Below, one piece after another: positions 1 through 12,525 of a stretch of DNA of 64,000 bases. Position 1 is the first letter of the stretch. Each line of letters opens with the position of its first letter. This stretch comes from Hygrophila difformis (Eukaryota > Streptophyta > Magnoliopsida > Lamiales > Acanthaceae), in assembly GCA_030278955.1 (NCBI GenBank), contig JAOANR010000004.1:59173120-59237119 (forward strand), written 5' to 3'. The position numbers and the translations under genes were made by a program. The notes under the pieces are model-generated. The model had not been told where the DNA came from, did not search any database, and saw only the letters and a list, made by a program, of their open reading frames with translations.

Positions 1-35
1 ACGTCTCTCAAAGACCAAAACTAAAACAAGAACAG

Positions 36-1829
36 TCAATGAACACCGAGGTCACCTCCTCCCGAGCAGCCTCCAAAATCATCATCCCCGTCCCCGCGGG
101 GTGGGGATCGAGGGCCCCGACGTCCCAACAATCTCTCCATCTGCTCCGCCATGGTCATCTGTGACTGGGCGAGACGCTCTATAGTCGCCGTGTATGCATC
201 GAACTGGGCCTGCGTCACAAACTGAGAAGTAGGCGGTGGAGGGGTGGAATCAACAGCATCCCCAGGCCTGATCGACCTGGCAACGGAGCCTATGCCATAA
301 ATCGCCTTGCGCCTGTCCGGGCCACCTGCTACGTCGAGGAACACGCGATCAGGATCCAAGGTGGGGCCAATCTCAGGATCCTGGCTTAAGGTCTCAACCA
401 CGGCATCAAACTCGGCCTGTTTTATAAGTTTTAAAAAAAATTGTCAAACAACTTAGCATTGGAGTAAATATGGAATTTAATAAGGCATTTTTTTTTGTAC
501 CTGAAGGTTCTGTGACTTCTCGCGTACCCAATTGTCCTTTTGATGTTTTCTTGTATGTGTGTGCGCATGAAGCTCATGCAAGTGGACTGGCCCTTCCTTC
601 TCAGCCGACTATCAATATTTAACAAAAAGGTAGTGATCCTAATGTGCGTCATTAAATACCATATAATTTTGTCAACTAGATTTTAACATCATACCATATG
701 ATCACGAGTGGCTCGAAATGTCTTTGATCCTGCAGTGTGTGTGGGGAGAGCAGGTGCATCCTCCTGACCGCGCCTTCTGTTCAGCTTTCCCCTCTTGCTC
801 TTCTCCTTGAATGCTTGGGAATCCCATATGCGCCCCCAATTCTCTGCCACTAGCGCATCCCCCGGAATCGGCTTTTTCTTCGAGCGTATGTCCAAAGTGT
901 AATCCTTGTATCTGTTTTTTCAAATTAAGGTCAGTAAATTTTCAAATATTACAATAAAACACTACTGTTGTAATTTAAAAGTCACCGTGCAATGTTTCTC
1001 TTCTCCCATTCCTTCCTCACAGCAAGGGCATGCTCAGGAGCCCAACGAGCAACTTTCTGCATATAATTACAACAGAGCATTTGAATTACTAGTTTGAACA
1101 ACATAATTGTATGTGCAAGGTAAACTTCATACCTGGAATTCTCCCCAATAGAACTCCTTCGTTTCTTTTGACACCTTACCCCAGCTGATTCCATTCATAT
1201 CCGCTCGTCTGGGATATATGTCCGTAATCTTTCTCACGACCGCGTTCGGGAAGTCGATACTTCAAGACAAGGATCGTTCGTTAAACAACGTAACTAAGTT
1301 TAAGACTCGTGTTGTATAAAGTAACAATTAATTATCATTGTCAATAATGTAACATAACGTGGAATACTTACATCCCATCTGTGGCATTCGGGGCAAGGAG
1401 CACCCTGTCGAGACCTGGCTCAGCTACCGGAGGAGGCACAGGTGGAACCGCCTGTGAAGACCCCGCCGATCCTATCAACAAATTCAGATCAATTTTATCA
1501 TAAAGGAACTGCAGCAAATCTATTTAAAAAGTTGTTAGTACCTGGAGTGCGTGGGGGTGGTGTCTCTGGAACAGTCGTATCATCAGCAATAGGCTCAATA
1601 GGCTGCTCTTCCTGGCTGGCAGCTGCAACTGTAATTCAATATTCTTCAAATAAAGTTAAATATTTTCAAGCATGTCAAGTATATACAACATAGTAAACGT
1701 AATTTACATCTTACCTGCTATACGTCGCTGATATGCCTCCCTCGCCCACCGTATCCTTGCCGCTTCCTCGGCAGGAGTAAGTGTCCGCTGTGGCGTGTTC
1801 GAAGAAGAGCCACTACCACGTTGAGACAT
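36..1829 (-). CDS. CACTA accessory gene, Transposase_24 / Ptta-En/Spm-like protein
   Basis: This is the second gene of the CACTA element, on the same strand as and just downstream of the tnp2 gene. The ATG at 1829 opens MSQRGSGSSSNTPQRT. Exons I can place: 1715-1829, 1542-1628, about 1372-1469, about 1130-1255, about 1001-1060, about 700-890, about 505-605 and 36-416, separated by GT-AG introns. Diagnostic pieces are SWGKVSKETKEFYWGEFQ, then RWAPEHALAVRKEWEK, then HTRKHQKDNWVREKSQ, then a C-terminal coiled helix around FDAYTATIERLAQ. Proteins of this kind accompany transposases in plant CACTA elements; a DNA-binding role is inferred. Middle exon borders are approximate, and I did not check every junction for frame. 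Confidence 0.75.
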
Positions 1830-1928
1830 CTGTATATGGGACAATTGTATTCCAATATAAGCTTTATAACATCTTTAAAACATACAGTGTGTAATAGTTG
1901 GTACGGTATTTAAGAAGTTTATCACATG

Positions 1929-4900
1929 TCAAATTTCGAAGTCCTCATCCGAAGTCTCCTGTGACGGATCATCCGGATCTGTGTCATCTAAATCATCAGT
2001 ATCACTGGAGGAATCAGAGTGAACTGCCTCGTCATCCCGCTGAAGCTCTACATATTGGACCACGCTATCTGTCAGGCGCTCCCTTGCAGTAGTGAAAGTC
2101 GTGGTTTCGATTCCATGATGTTCTGGAGCGTCTTCCTGAAATGCTTCCGGTTCTTCCCCAGGTCGCACAGTTATTACACCCCGCGGTTTCACTTTACATA
2201 CGGCCAACCATTCATTCCTACCCGCAGCTGGCCTCATCGTTGGGAACGAAGCATAACAAACTTGTTCTGCCTGGTATGCAAATATAAAAGGATCGTATAT
2301 AGGCAACGACTTTGAGTGGTTAATCTCGACCAGCTTGTACTTCTCATGGGTCCGTGTTCCAATTCCTTCACGGGGGTCAAACCATCTACATTTGAAGAAT
2401 GTAGTTTGCTTCATAGGCAGCGCCGGGTACTCTACGACAATAATCTCTTCGATTATGCCATAGTAGTCTCCGGACGTGCTCGAAATGCAAACACCACTGT
2501 TGTAGGTCGATCTATGCTTGCCGTGCGATTCTGTGTGAAATTTCATCTCATTTATGAAGTACATTGAATATGAAATACCAATAGGAAGTGGCCCTTGTGC
2601 TATGTGACTCAGACATGGATTTTCGGGTGGATTTTGTGTCATATATGTCTCCAACCACCGCGGAAAGTCGTCCGACATCGCACTTTGAATATCCGCCTCA
2701 CTTATCATCGGTCGTTCCTTGTGCAGCTGCTCTTCAAATGTCCTATTATTACCATTACGAGCATTGTTATCATTTTTTGCAATTTAATATGAGGTAATTG
2801 AATTTACAAAACAAATTCAGTACTTACGTGAGATAAGGTTCTATCTCTTTGCAATTTAAAATGAGGTAATTGTGAATGGCTTTCAACTCTTGTTCAGACA
2901 ATCGCCTCTTCTTGGGATGACCTTGGGCACGCCCCGGGTATTTGAATACACTTGGAAGGCGATCGTCGTATTGTGTTGTGCCTCCATCATCATTCCTTGG
3001 GACATTCCTTTCCCGGGTGAATACATGCTTCTCAAAGTAATGAGAGCAGAAAATTGAGGCTTCACGAACCATGTATGCGTTGCAGATACTTCCTTCAACA
3101 TGTGCCTTGTTGCGCACAGTGCGTTTGAGTCGATTGAGATATCTACAAAAACATTGAATGCATTTTTTGTATTAAACGACTGTATTGAACAAAAGTTTTG
3201 AAATTTTTAAAGTACAAGCATATTCATATTATACCTTTCATAAGGGTACATCCATCTGAATTGAACGGGACCGGCAAGGCTAGCTTCATAAGGGAGGTGG
3301 ACAGGTAGATGTTCCATACAATCGAAGAATGAGGGGGGGGGAAGATCGTCTCCAGCTTACACAGTACTACTGGAATATCTATGGCCAGTCTTTCTATATC
3401 TGCCTCTTTCAGCGTCTTCGCAGTGAGTGCCCGAAAAATATTGCTCAACTCTGTTATTGGCTCCCACACACTCTTAGGAAGAAGCTCCCGCCATCCAATT
3501 GGTAGTAGTCTTTGCATGAAAATATGACAATCATGACTTTTCATGCCAAACAATCGGTGTTTATTCATGTCAACGCATCTGCCAAGATTGGATACACATC
3601 CATCAGGAAATTTTAATCCGGCGACCCATTTCAGAAACACATCCCGCTTGTCCTTGTCCATTGTATACACTGCCCTTGGGTATTTCCCTGTGCGAGGGTC
3701 CCTATGCAGTTCGGGCCTGTTGCACAAGGTCACAATGTCCTCACGTGCTTTCGCATTGTCCTTACTCTTCCCCTGAACATCCATAACTGTATTGAACACA
3801 TTTTCAAACACATTCTTCTCAATGTGCATGACGTCCAAGTTATGTCGAACCAAATTCGTCTTCCAATACGGTAGATCCCAGAATATACTCTTCTTTTTCC
3901 ATCCACATGTCTTGCTTACAATTCTATTCACTTCCTCGCCTCCCACTTCGTATACACGTCGAAGGCCATGCCTTTCTATATCCGCTAGGACTTCTTCACC
4001 ACTCTTACCCCTAGGTGGCGATCTATGCTCCTCCCGATCCTTCACGAATTTAGACTTATCAACTCTGTAAGGATGATTCGAAGGGAGGAACCTCCTGTGG
4101 TTATCAAACCACGACTGTTTCCCACCCTCTTTAAGCCGTATAGATTCTGTTTCTTCCATACATACTCGGCATGCAGTTTTCCCATAGGTGCTCCACCCCG
4201 ACAACATAGCATACGCCGGAAAATCCCCAATTGTCCACATCAAGGCTGCCTTCATCTGAAAATTTTGTTTAGAAGAGGTGTCGTATGTAGTGATCCCAAC
4301 ATCCCACAACTCTATGAGCTCGTCGATTAAGGGCTGTAAATAAACATCAATCCTCTGCTTTGGGCTAGATTTCCCTGGTATTATGCATGTTAGGAACATG
4401 TATTCATCCTTCATACACATAGAAGGAGGGAGGTTGTACAGAGTTAGTATGACTGGCCAACATGAGTATTGAGATCCCGATTGACCAAAAGGTTGAAAAC
4501 CATCCGTGCATAAGCCTAATCTCACATTCCGACCATCCCTACTAAATTCTGGATGTGTGGTATCAAAGTGCTTCCATGCCTTTGAGTCACACGGGTGGCA
4601 CATCTCCCCATAAGTCCCATGATGATGTCCTACATGCCACGTCATATGCTTCGCCGTCGCTTCTGACGCATACAGTCGCTTCAATCTGTTTTTAAGTGGG
4701 AAATAGAACATGTATTTCCGTCCAATCCTTGAATTCGATTTTGTTTCTCTATAGCGAGGCTCGTCACAGAACTTACATTTATCTAAGGCCGAATCAGCGC
4801 GCCAGAATAACATACACCCTTTTTCACAGCAATCAATTTTTTGAACAGGCAACCCTAACCCCTCAAGTAGTTTTTTCGCCTCGTAAAAATTCTTAATCAT

Positions 4901-5506
4901 AGCATTATCCTCGGGGAGTGTATCAAGAATTAGTTGACACAAAGTATCGAAGCACCTCTCCGATAAGTTGTGTTCGGCCTTAATATTCAACAACCTAGCA
5001 ATAGTGGACAAAAGAGTCATTTTCTTGCATCCTGGCCACAAATCTTTGTCTGCCGCCTCCAACATTCGAAAGAACAACTTCTCTTGTGGATTAGGCTCAT
5101 CGGGTGGCCTAGGTTCATCACTATCTTCATTTGGTATTGTGTCGGGCCCACCAATTCCCATTCCATCGCACACCATTTGTATGTAGTCATCATCACGTGC
5201 CGACACTGATGTGGACGCCGTATTATCGGTATCGTAATAGCGACTAAATTGGTGTGGCTCTCCATGACACGTCCATATTTCGTAGTTAGGGACAAAGCCA
5301 TCACGATATAGATGATATGTGATGTCATTATCAGATAGATAACATTTATTCTTACATATACTACACGGACACCTAAGTCTTCCCTGTGCTCTATCCACGT
5401 TTGGGTTTTGATGGGACATCTGTATAAATAATTTGACCCCATTTTTAAATTCATCTGTGAGTACTCCAATACTACGTCGGGAGCGGTACATCCAACTTCG
5501 GTCCAT
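1929..5506 (-). CDS. CACTA tnp2-family transposase with an apparent frameshift
   Basis: The first exon (5506 to 3235, ATG at 5506) begins with a transposase-associated zinc-finger-like region (CPCSICKNKCYLS near residue 50), followed by the long Tnp2 domain (for example WTIGDFPAYAMLSGW and VRHNLDVMHIEKNVFENV) and the start of a DUF4218 region. Exon 2 (3142-2828) continues DUF4218 (HVEGSICNAYMVREASIF). The last exon (about 2745-1929) carries a DUF4216 region (FFKCRWFDPREG) and an acidic tail. In the C-run at 3333-3341 (nine C on the minus strand) the reading frame shifts by one: after it the family-like sequence PSFFDCMEHLPVHLPYEA lies in another frame. As read, the protein is broken there, by mutation or by sequencing error. 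Confidence 0.85.
3333..3341 (-). other. Nine-base homopolymer at the transposase frameshift
   Basis: Nine consecutive C residues on the minus strand. Upstream the Tnp2 frame is open; downstream the conserved DUF4218 sequence resumes in a different frame. Homopolymers are frequent sites of both slippage mutation and base-calling error. Confidence 0.7.
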
Positions 5507-6539
5507 ACCTATGACATTTTGAATTCCACTTGAATATTATTAATCAATCGCATGTAATCACCAAATCCTACCGGGTAAATTAGCATATTGAGGTTGTGTA
5601 TAGACGATTGATGGGCAATTTCATGTTGAAACACATTATGAAACATCTGTTGTTGGGATTTTTGTTGATTGTAATTAAGTCATTTTATGTGCTAATCTTT
5701 TACAATTAACTATTATAATCTTTTAAGAATTAAGAACGATATTGGTGATATTAGGAATTAAGAATTTTCAATTTAAGAATGATATTGAAAAACAATCTTA
5801 GGAATTAAGAATTTTCAATTTAAGAATGATATTATGTTGATTTCCAAATTAAAGTAGTGCCCAAAATGTGTCTAATACTACAATATTCAATATTAAAACG
5901 ATAAAGAAGAAATGTCATGGAAATCGGCATAACACTAGAGGCATTTTATTGAGTTCCCCATGGACTTGGACATGTAGCAATCGAAAATTAAATAACTATA
6001 ATAACAGACATTCACAAACTCAAACCAAAATTCTAATCGACAACATCAATTCCCAATTCGAAAGGAAATAAACAATGGCACGCACAAGTAACGTATTCGA
6101 AAAATTCAACGACCATCCAACACGTTCATTTTGAAATGCCATAACTTTTTCAAATCAACTCGAAATTCAACATATCATATATGGATAATCATCTACTCGA
6201 CGAGAGGATTCTATATCTCAGTCCGTAATTGCAACAATCCAAATATTTCCTACCCAAAATGCCAAAACAGCCGGCTGCCCCAACGTTAGCAATCTAATTT
6301 TTTTCCTTTAAATGATTTTGCTAACTAGAGAACACGATTACGAGCTTAATCGATCAATGTAATCAAATGCATTTTCTAAGACTATGATAAATCGAATTGT
6401 CTCGATAACGTATCCAATCCACAATTCAAAGTTCAAATACCATTATCACCAAAAAAAAAAAATACAAACACAATGCCACAAACGGAAAAAAATTAATCAA
6501 GATTCGAATGGAATTTTAGAGCAAAAAAAGAAGTGAATC

Positions 6540-6950
6540 GAATACCTCGATTGTGCACTCGAATGGGAAGGGGTGGCCGGTGGTGGTGGGACTGCCGGAG
6601 AGCAGAAATGGGGAGGGCAGGGGCTGTGCGGGGGTGGCAGCGCGTCTGCGCTCCGGCGGGCGGGGGCTGCGTGCGTCTTCGCTCCGGCAGCGACGGCGAG
6701 AGGCGACGCGTCCGGCGGCGGTTGCAGCGGCCGGGGAGGTCCTTCGCGTCCGGCGCTTCCTTCTCGTACGTGGGGGAGTCGACACTCGCGTGGGGTGGAC
6801 GGCGCTCGAATGGCGGATGGTCGGCGGCGGCGGCGGTCGGCGAGGGGGTGGTCGGCGCTCGAACGGGTGAACGGAGGGAGTGAAATTGGAGGGGTGAATT
6901 TGGGGATGGAGACGCGTAAACTGTGTTTTCACTGAATTGGGGCGCAAATA
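6540..6950 (-). other. GC-rich leader of the CACTA element
   Basis: A sharply GC-rich, CpG-dense block, in contrast to the AT-rich surroundings, between the subterminal repeats and the transposase. Open frames exist on both strands (one on the minus strand covers 6493-7059), but they are Pro/Arg/Ala-rich and look compositional. I read it as promoter and untranslated leader of the transposon genes; a short first exon cannot be excluded. Confidence 0.5.
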
Positions 6951-6957
6951 TACGACC

Positions 6958-7150
6958 TAGGTTACCGACCGTCTGTGCGGTCGGTAACCCGGTCGGTATT
7001 ACCGACCGCAGGACCCGCGGTCGGTAACTCGGTCGTTTCGGAATTGGGTCCCCACCCAACGGTTACATTTTGCCGACCGCCTTTTGCGGTCGGTAACCCG
7101 GTCGGTAAATCCGACCCGCGCGATGACGGTCGGCAAATGCGGTCGGTAAT
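6958..7150. repeat. CACTA subterminal repeat array (GGTCGGTAA motifs, both orientations)
   Basis: The motif GCGGTCGGTAA and its complement TTACCGACCGC recur about ten times, often as inverted pairs with 5-10 bp between arms. In En/Spm-type elements such arrays next to the terminal repeat bind element-encoded protein; that role is inferred from the family. Confidence 0.85.
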
Positions 7151-7154
7151 TCAC

Positions 7155-7169
7155 TTTTTTCTTGTAGTG
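7155..7169 (-). repeat. CACTA terminal inverted repeat
   Basis: On the minus strand it reads CACTACAAGAAAAAA, matching the common plant CACTA end. The partner copy lies beyond position 1. Confidence 0.9.
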
Positions 7170-7242
7170 ATTTGACTGAAGCAGCTTACCGCACGATGGC
7201 CTTGCGTAAGCTCAAAAGATCTTTTTATGCACCTGACCCTTG

Positions 7243-7518
7243 CGGGTGAGGAAAATTCGACTCGACACTTGATCAAAACTCGACTAAATTATTTAATTTT
7301 AAAAATATAAAAATAAAAAATTATTAGACACAATTTAAGCTTTATTTATAAAGTATAACAAACTTATATTTTGCAGTATAATAAGTAAAACTGTTCATTT
7401 AAATTTAAATTATATACGATCTAGCCTATAGTTAAATACGAGCTAGGATTTTAAATTTTATTACTGTACAAACTCGAATTACACTGTTAAGACTCGAGAC
7501 TGACTCGATATCACCCTG
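7243..7518. mobile_element. Small hAT-like element with ACTCGAC-rich arms
   Basis: The ends CGGGTGA and TCACCCTG form an inverted pair, and ACTCGAC/GACTCGA motifs lie just inside each end, as in the hAT element at 16438-17051. Flanking 8-mers (7235-7242 and 7519-7526) match at only five positions, so the TSD is degraded. The interior is AT-rich and non-coding. Confidence 0.5.
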
Positions 7519-7526
7519 CGGCCTTG

Positions 7527-7907
7527 CCTTCTGTCCTCCACTCCATTTTTCATTCTTTTGCTTCTATATTTGTTTTGTATTTTTCTCTTATTTTGGAAAC
7601 TGCATTTCGTCTGTAACTTAATTATTGTGTTTAAAATTATTATTTAATGTATTGATGATTAATCTAACATGTGTCAACATTACTCGACCAAACTGAATTA
7701 TGCGTACAAGAGCCCTGGTAATGTCGACCATATTAAATAGATACTTCTACTACATCTATAGAAATATTTGAGAATATTTTTATTGTTATAATGTTATGCT
7801 ATTGGAAATGACTAATTCGCATAACTTACACGTTTTGAAGAGTAATTAAAGAAATTTGATTTGAGGTCAAACTCGATAAACCTAACCATAAAAAATTAAC
7901 TGATTAA
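7527..7907. other. Intergenic, nothing recognised
   Basis: AT-rich, with no open frame of note and no clear repeat. Confidence 0.4.
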
Positions 7908-8359
7908 GGGCCTGTTTGTTTTGGCTTGTGAAAAAAAGGAGAAGTCAGTAGAAAAAGGAGAAGGAGGGAGAAGGAGAATTCAAAAGCAAAAGCAGCTCAA
8001 ATCATTGTTTGGATGAATATTATTAAAGTTATTTTTCAACGGAAACATGTTCGGATAAATTGTACGTAGAAGGACTTTTGATATATTAAAATTACTAAAA
8101 TGCACATAAATATTATAAGATATTTATAATTAATTTTATTTCCTTTTTAAATAGGGTTATTTTTGTATTTTTATTACTAAATGACTTCTACTTTTAAAAA
8201 AAGTAACCCTTACCTACTTTGAAAAAAAGTAGAATTTTAACTTTTGCTTCTCCTTTTATTTAAAGAAAAAGTCAAAACAAACAGATAAAAAAATTCAAAA
8301 GAACTTTTGAGAAAAGCAAAAGTCAAAAGGAGAAAAATTAAGGTAAAACAAACAGAATC
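7908..8359. mobile_element. PIF/Harbinger-like MITE
   Basis: Left end GGGCCTGTTTGTTTT and right end AAAACAAACAGAATC are inverted repeats with two mismatches, flanked by TAA (7905-7907 and 8360-8362), the TSD type of PIF/Harbinger elements. The interior is A-rich, with AAAAGTCAAAAGGAG-type runs repeated in inverted orientation near both ends. Non-coding. Confidence 0.6.
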
Positions 8360-8362
8360 TAA

Positions 8363-9120
8363 ACGTAACATAGCTTGATTTGGAATAAACTATTTTAATG
8401 TTGGGCTTTTGTTTTCAAATCTATTACACATATTCGCACTCTAGCAATAATTCCTTATTAAATCATGCCTGATGAAAGAATTAAGTTTTGGTAAAAATTG
8501 CTAACTGACACTTCAACAATTCTTATTTTTATTTTATTTATTCCTGTACATTGACTTCTCCAAAATAATACTTGTCCTTCTATAAAATATTATCAAAAGA
8601 TTTATTTTTGATACATCGCTGTATTTAATTTATAGGAAAGTTATATGGCAATTTAGGTATGTTAATAAAAAATTTCTAGAACTCAAAAAAGGTAAAATTT
8701 GTCAAAAGTAATACAGTATATATAAAATAATATCTCTATATGTGAATACTAATCAAACAGGTTCCCAATTCTTGGAATTATACTTCAGAGGAATAACAAA
8801 CGATTTTAATTTGTATGAAATTTTTTGGGTAGCGCGCAGTTGTGTATACATATTTTTAATACGCATTTTTAATTGTTAATTTTGCTAACAATTAAATTCA
8901 AGTATGTTAATTCAACGATCATTTGATCTTAATTAATATATTTATTAAGGTTCTTAATTACACTCATTAAGAGATGAGATTAAAGTACAAATAGATTACA
9001 TTATTATAATTGAAAGAGAATTTAATAATTAACAAACTAATTTACTAAATTGGGAATTAACCATAGATACAACAAATGCAATGCAATGTGATTCTCTAGT
9101 TCAAACCATCTCCTCTTTAA
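8363..9120. other. AT-rich intergenic DNA
   Basis: No gene, no long open frame and no delimited element seen. Confidence 0.4.
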
Positions 9121-9378
9121 TACTTCCTCCTTTTTTTTTTGTCCCATTGTTGTTTTGTGTACTATTCACACACACTTTAACTTAAAGTTTTATCATAGTA
9201 TTACAAATAAAAATATAGTCAACTGAGATATTGTTAGATTTGTCTCGTCATATAATTTTAAAATATCGAACTTGTAGAATTTTTACTTGTAGCGAACTTG
9301 AGTTATTAATAGTTTAAAATGTACATTGGACTACGCACTTGATGGGTCCGTAGCCAACAATAATAGACGGATGAAGTA
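9121..9378. mobile_element. Stowaway-type MITE
   Basis: Ends TACTTCCTCC and GGATGAAGTA are the degraded CTCCCTCCGT-type inverted repeat. The interior shares the family's TTGTTAGATT segment. Lies just upstream of the truncated GDSL gene. Confidence 0.6.
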
Positions 9379-10364
9379 TTTTTTTAAAGTGACACTTGTA
9401 TAATGATGCATGGAATATTTGGTGAACAATTCAAAGATTGAACTCACCTCATGTAGGCTGTAGCCCTATATAGTATATACAATCATTCATTCTATTAATT
9501 TTTCCATTTTAAAAACACTTGCCTATGGGATCATTTGTCCCGCGACTTGTGAATCTTTTCTCCAGTGATGCCGTGTCTTGCCGATATATATACTGTACTA
9601 TACATACTATTAAATTAAATTAACTGATGATTAACCCAAGAAAAGAAAAATAATATAGAAATGTTTTCACCGCCCCACCGGCAGATTTGCTGATGGTCGC
9701 CTCATCATCGACTTCATTGGTGCGTGATTTCTTTGGGGATTTGTATATATGTAATTAATGACCGTGAATATACATATGTTTTCAGTGTTGGATTGATATG
9801 TGATTTTTTGTACAACAAAAACTGCAGCTGAGGCATATGGATTGCCTTACCTACCACCATATCTATCACTTAATGGTAAAAAACCTGAGAAAGGAGTGAA
9901 TTTCGCCGTGGCAGGAGCCACGGCCCTTGATGCGAAATTCTTCTATAATCGCGGTTGGAGCCGATTCATGTTGACAAATGATTCCCTAAGTGTTCAGCTT
10001 GAATGGTTCAAGAAGGTCAAGTCCACACTTTGCTCCAATAAACAAGGTACTTCTGTCGACTTTCTTAATTAGGGTTTTCTAATCAATTAAGTATATTAGT
10101 TTCACGAATTTGATTGATTGCAGATTGTGCAAAGTATTTTGAAAAGACACTGTTTCTGGTGGGTGAGATCGGAGGAAATGACTACAATTTCCCGTTTATG
10201 GTGGGTGCAACTCTTCAAGAATTGAAGCCATTGGTGCCTTTGATTATTCAATCAATTGTCACCTCTGCTGCTGTAAGTTTAGTGTCCATCTGCTCGAATT
10301 TAAATTCAATAGTTGGAACTTTAAAATTTATAAGGTAGTACTAATTTTAAACTTAAAAAAGGGA

Positions 10365-10495
10365 TGAGTAACTGGTCTCGTGGGCAAGTCCACTAACTCC
10401 CAACTTTTAGGTTGAGGTTCGATTCCGCACCCGGTCCCCTATTCTTCTCCTTTCTCCCTTTGTAATTTGTATGGCATGAACTCTCATAATTTCTT
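10365..10495 (+). mobile_element. SINE family A copy, in intron 3 of the GDSL gene
   Basis: A tRNA-like head: box A region around CTCGTGGGCAAGTCC and box B-like GGTTCGATTCC, followed by a CT-rich body and the family's TTTGTAATTTGTATGGC segment. It matches copies near 37.9, 49.1 and 60.1 kb. Ends are approximate. Confidence 0.65.
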
Positions 10496-11235
10496 TCCTA
10501 AACTATATATACTGTTAAGGGGAAAAAAAAAAAGAAAACTCTAAAACCTAGCTAAACGGAATTAATACTGCAAGGAAGCCATTGGATCTTTTTACTTTAT
10601 TCAATCTTAGGACTTAGAAATGAGTTCAACCTAATCTTACCGACTATTCACCGATCAATGATTTTAATTATAATTTATAATCGATCTCTTACCCATACAT
10701 TTCTTTTCTTCGTTATTTTCCCCTACTAATTTACTAATATAACATTCCCCGGAGCTCTTCATTAATTTCAAATAATTTAAGTCTGCGAGTTTACGACCCT
10801 AATTGAATAAGGGCTCTAACAACCATTTTGCTCTCTAACAACCATTTTGCTCTCTAGAAAATTAGCATCGTTTATATTTTAATCTTCAAAATGTTAAATT
10901 TGTCAGACGGCAGACAGGAAAAAAGTATTCCACTAGATTTTCTTTTTTCTTTTTTTTTTTTTTATTAACGCTGATTCATTTTATATCATTCTAATTTTCT
11001 TGTTGAAGCGGTCCTATCGTTCTTATAAATAATAATTGCTTGCTTAATCAATAAAATTAACAAGTAGACTGATTTTACTATCGATCAGATGCATATAGAT
11101 GTACATAAATTTTTCAACTCACGAATACTTGTTGTCGTATTATACATATAAAATTGTGAACCAAAAAAAATACACTCAAGTATTTCTTTTTTTTTTCTTT
11201 TTTCCTTTTTAATAAAATAGGAGCACTGGTATATA

Positions 11236-11494
11236 CTCCCTCCGTCCCACTTAACTTGTCTTGTTTCACTTTTGCACACAATCCAATGCACTTTTTTAAT
11301 CGGTAATATCTCAAAATGTATACAACAAAAAATTATGTAAAATATATATTCTAAAACTACATGACTATATGATTCTAACAAGACCAAACTCAACTATTTT
11401 TTCGAAATATATACATGCAATAAAATCGAGTCAAAGTAGAACAATGAACAGTGTCAAAAAGTCAAACAGGACACGTTAGCTGGGACGGAGGGAG
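11236..11494. mobile_element. Stowaway MITE, well preserved
   Basis: CTCCCTCCGTCCCA at the left end and TGGGACGGAGGGAG at the right form a perfect inverted repeat, flanked by TA. This is the best-preserved copy of the main family here; the interior carries the AACAAGACCAAACTCAACTA segment shared with other copies. Confidence 0.85.
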
Positions 11495-11602
11495 TAGTAT
11501 TATTTGTTGTACGGAATGAGGAATTTTTTATTATTATTCTTATAGCACCTGTTATATTTAAACTTCTATAACAGCTTAATGTCCATGAACGGTGATAAAA
11601 TA

Positions 11603-11862
11603 CTTCCTCCGTCTCATTGTTTTTGTTACATTGACCTTCGACACACATGCTGAGACACATTTTCAATGGTTAATAACTTAAATTATGTACAACGAAAAAT
11701 TTTAAAAGTTTATTGTCTTAAAACTAAAAGATTAGACGAATTTAACAAGATCTCACTTCACTATGTTTTTTCTTACATAGCTATACTAAAAATTTGAATC
11801 AAAGTTCAACAGTGAATAGTGCAAAAAAACCATTCATAACAAAAATGTTGAGACGGAGGTAG
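11603..11862. mobile_element. Stowaway MITE
   Basis: Ends CTTCCTCCGTCTCA and TGAGACGGAGGTAG, flanked by TA. The interior has AGACGAATTTAACAAGATC. It sits about 110 bp after the previous copy, in the same intron. Confidence 0.8.
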
Positions 11863-12493
11863 TACATTAGTACGTAATCTAAAAAAAAAATATATTATTT
11901 ATTCAACTCAAATTATTTGTTATTGGCCGGCCAGATTATTATTGAAGAAGGAGCAGTGGAAGTGGTGGTGCCAGGGAACTTGCCAATCGGGTGCAATGCA
12001 TTTTATCTAACTCTTTTCAGGACAAACGACACGACAGCCTACGACCAATATGGTTGCCTTAAAGCATACAATGAGTTCTCCCGCTACCACAATTCGCACC
12101 TCAAACTTGCTCTGGAGGTATTGCGACAAAAATACCCACATGCCAAAATCAGCTATGCTGACTATTATGGCGCCGCCGAAACATTCTTTCATGATCTTCA
12201 TCGATACGGTAAGTAGTAGTTCACAACCCCGTACGTGCACAACTAGCTAGCTCGCTATATATCAACCATTTTGATTTCAATATTCAACAACTATCCTATT
12301 AAATTAAACAAACGGGTGGGCCAATTCACTCCAAATGTCTACCATATAATACCGCTACTTCTAGTCTATCTATTGCTTGTTCAAGTATTTGTACAAGTTA
12401 ATTAGCATGTCTTTTCTTATAGATGATCTAAAATCTGTCAATACAAATAAACTCTAGTGTAAATTAAATAGGGATATTATTATTCGAGAAATG

Positions 12494-12498
<5 letters not shown>

Positions 12499-12525
<27 letters not shown>
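12499..12525. repeat. (ACT)n microsatellite
   Basis: About nine ACT units in the last intron of the GDSL pseudogene, ending 31 bp before the last exon. Confidence 0.8.

Larger units (their letters stand above)
1..7169 (-). mobile_element. CACTA (En/Spm) DNA transposon, right part; other end lies outside the window
   Basis: The element reads right to left. Its terminus at 7161-7169 is, on the minus strand, CACTACAAG followed by an A-run, the classic CACTA terminal repeat. Inside it is a subterminal array of GGTCGGTAA-type repeats (6958-7150), then a GC-rich stretch (about 6540-6950), then two minus-strand genes: a tnp2-type transposase and a second gene resembling plant Transposase_24/Ptta proteins. 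The opposite terminus is not in the window, so the 3-bp TSD (ATT at 7170-7172 would be this side's copy) cannot be tested. 5507-6540 between the transposase start and the GC-rich leader is AT-rich and holds no recognisable gene. Confidence 0.9.

Noticed and set aside
1..5506. Treating the Tnp2 region as host genes of unknown function.
   Set aside because: The tnp2, DUF4218 and DUF4216 order together with the CACTA end make it transposon sequence.
6493..7059. A 188-codon frame over the CACTA GC-rich leader and subterminal repeats.
   Set aside because: It runs through the subterminal repeats and is Pro/Arg/Ala-rich; compositional.
10273..11934. The 1.7-kb GDSL intron as evidence of a missing exon.
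   Set aside because: Flanking exons join in phase and match the family's exon order; the length is explained by a SINE and two Stowaway MITEs.
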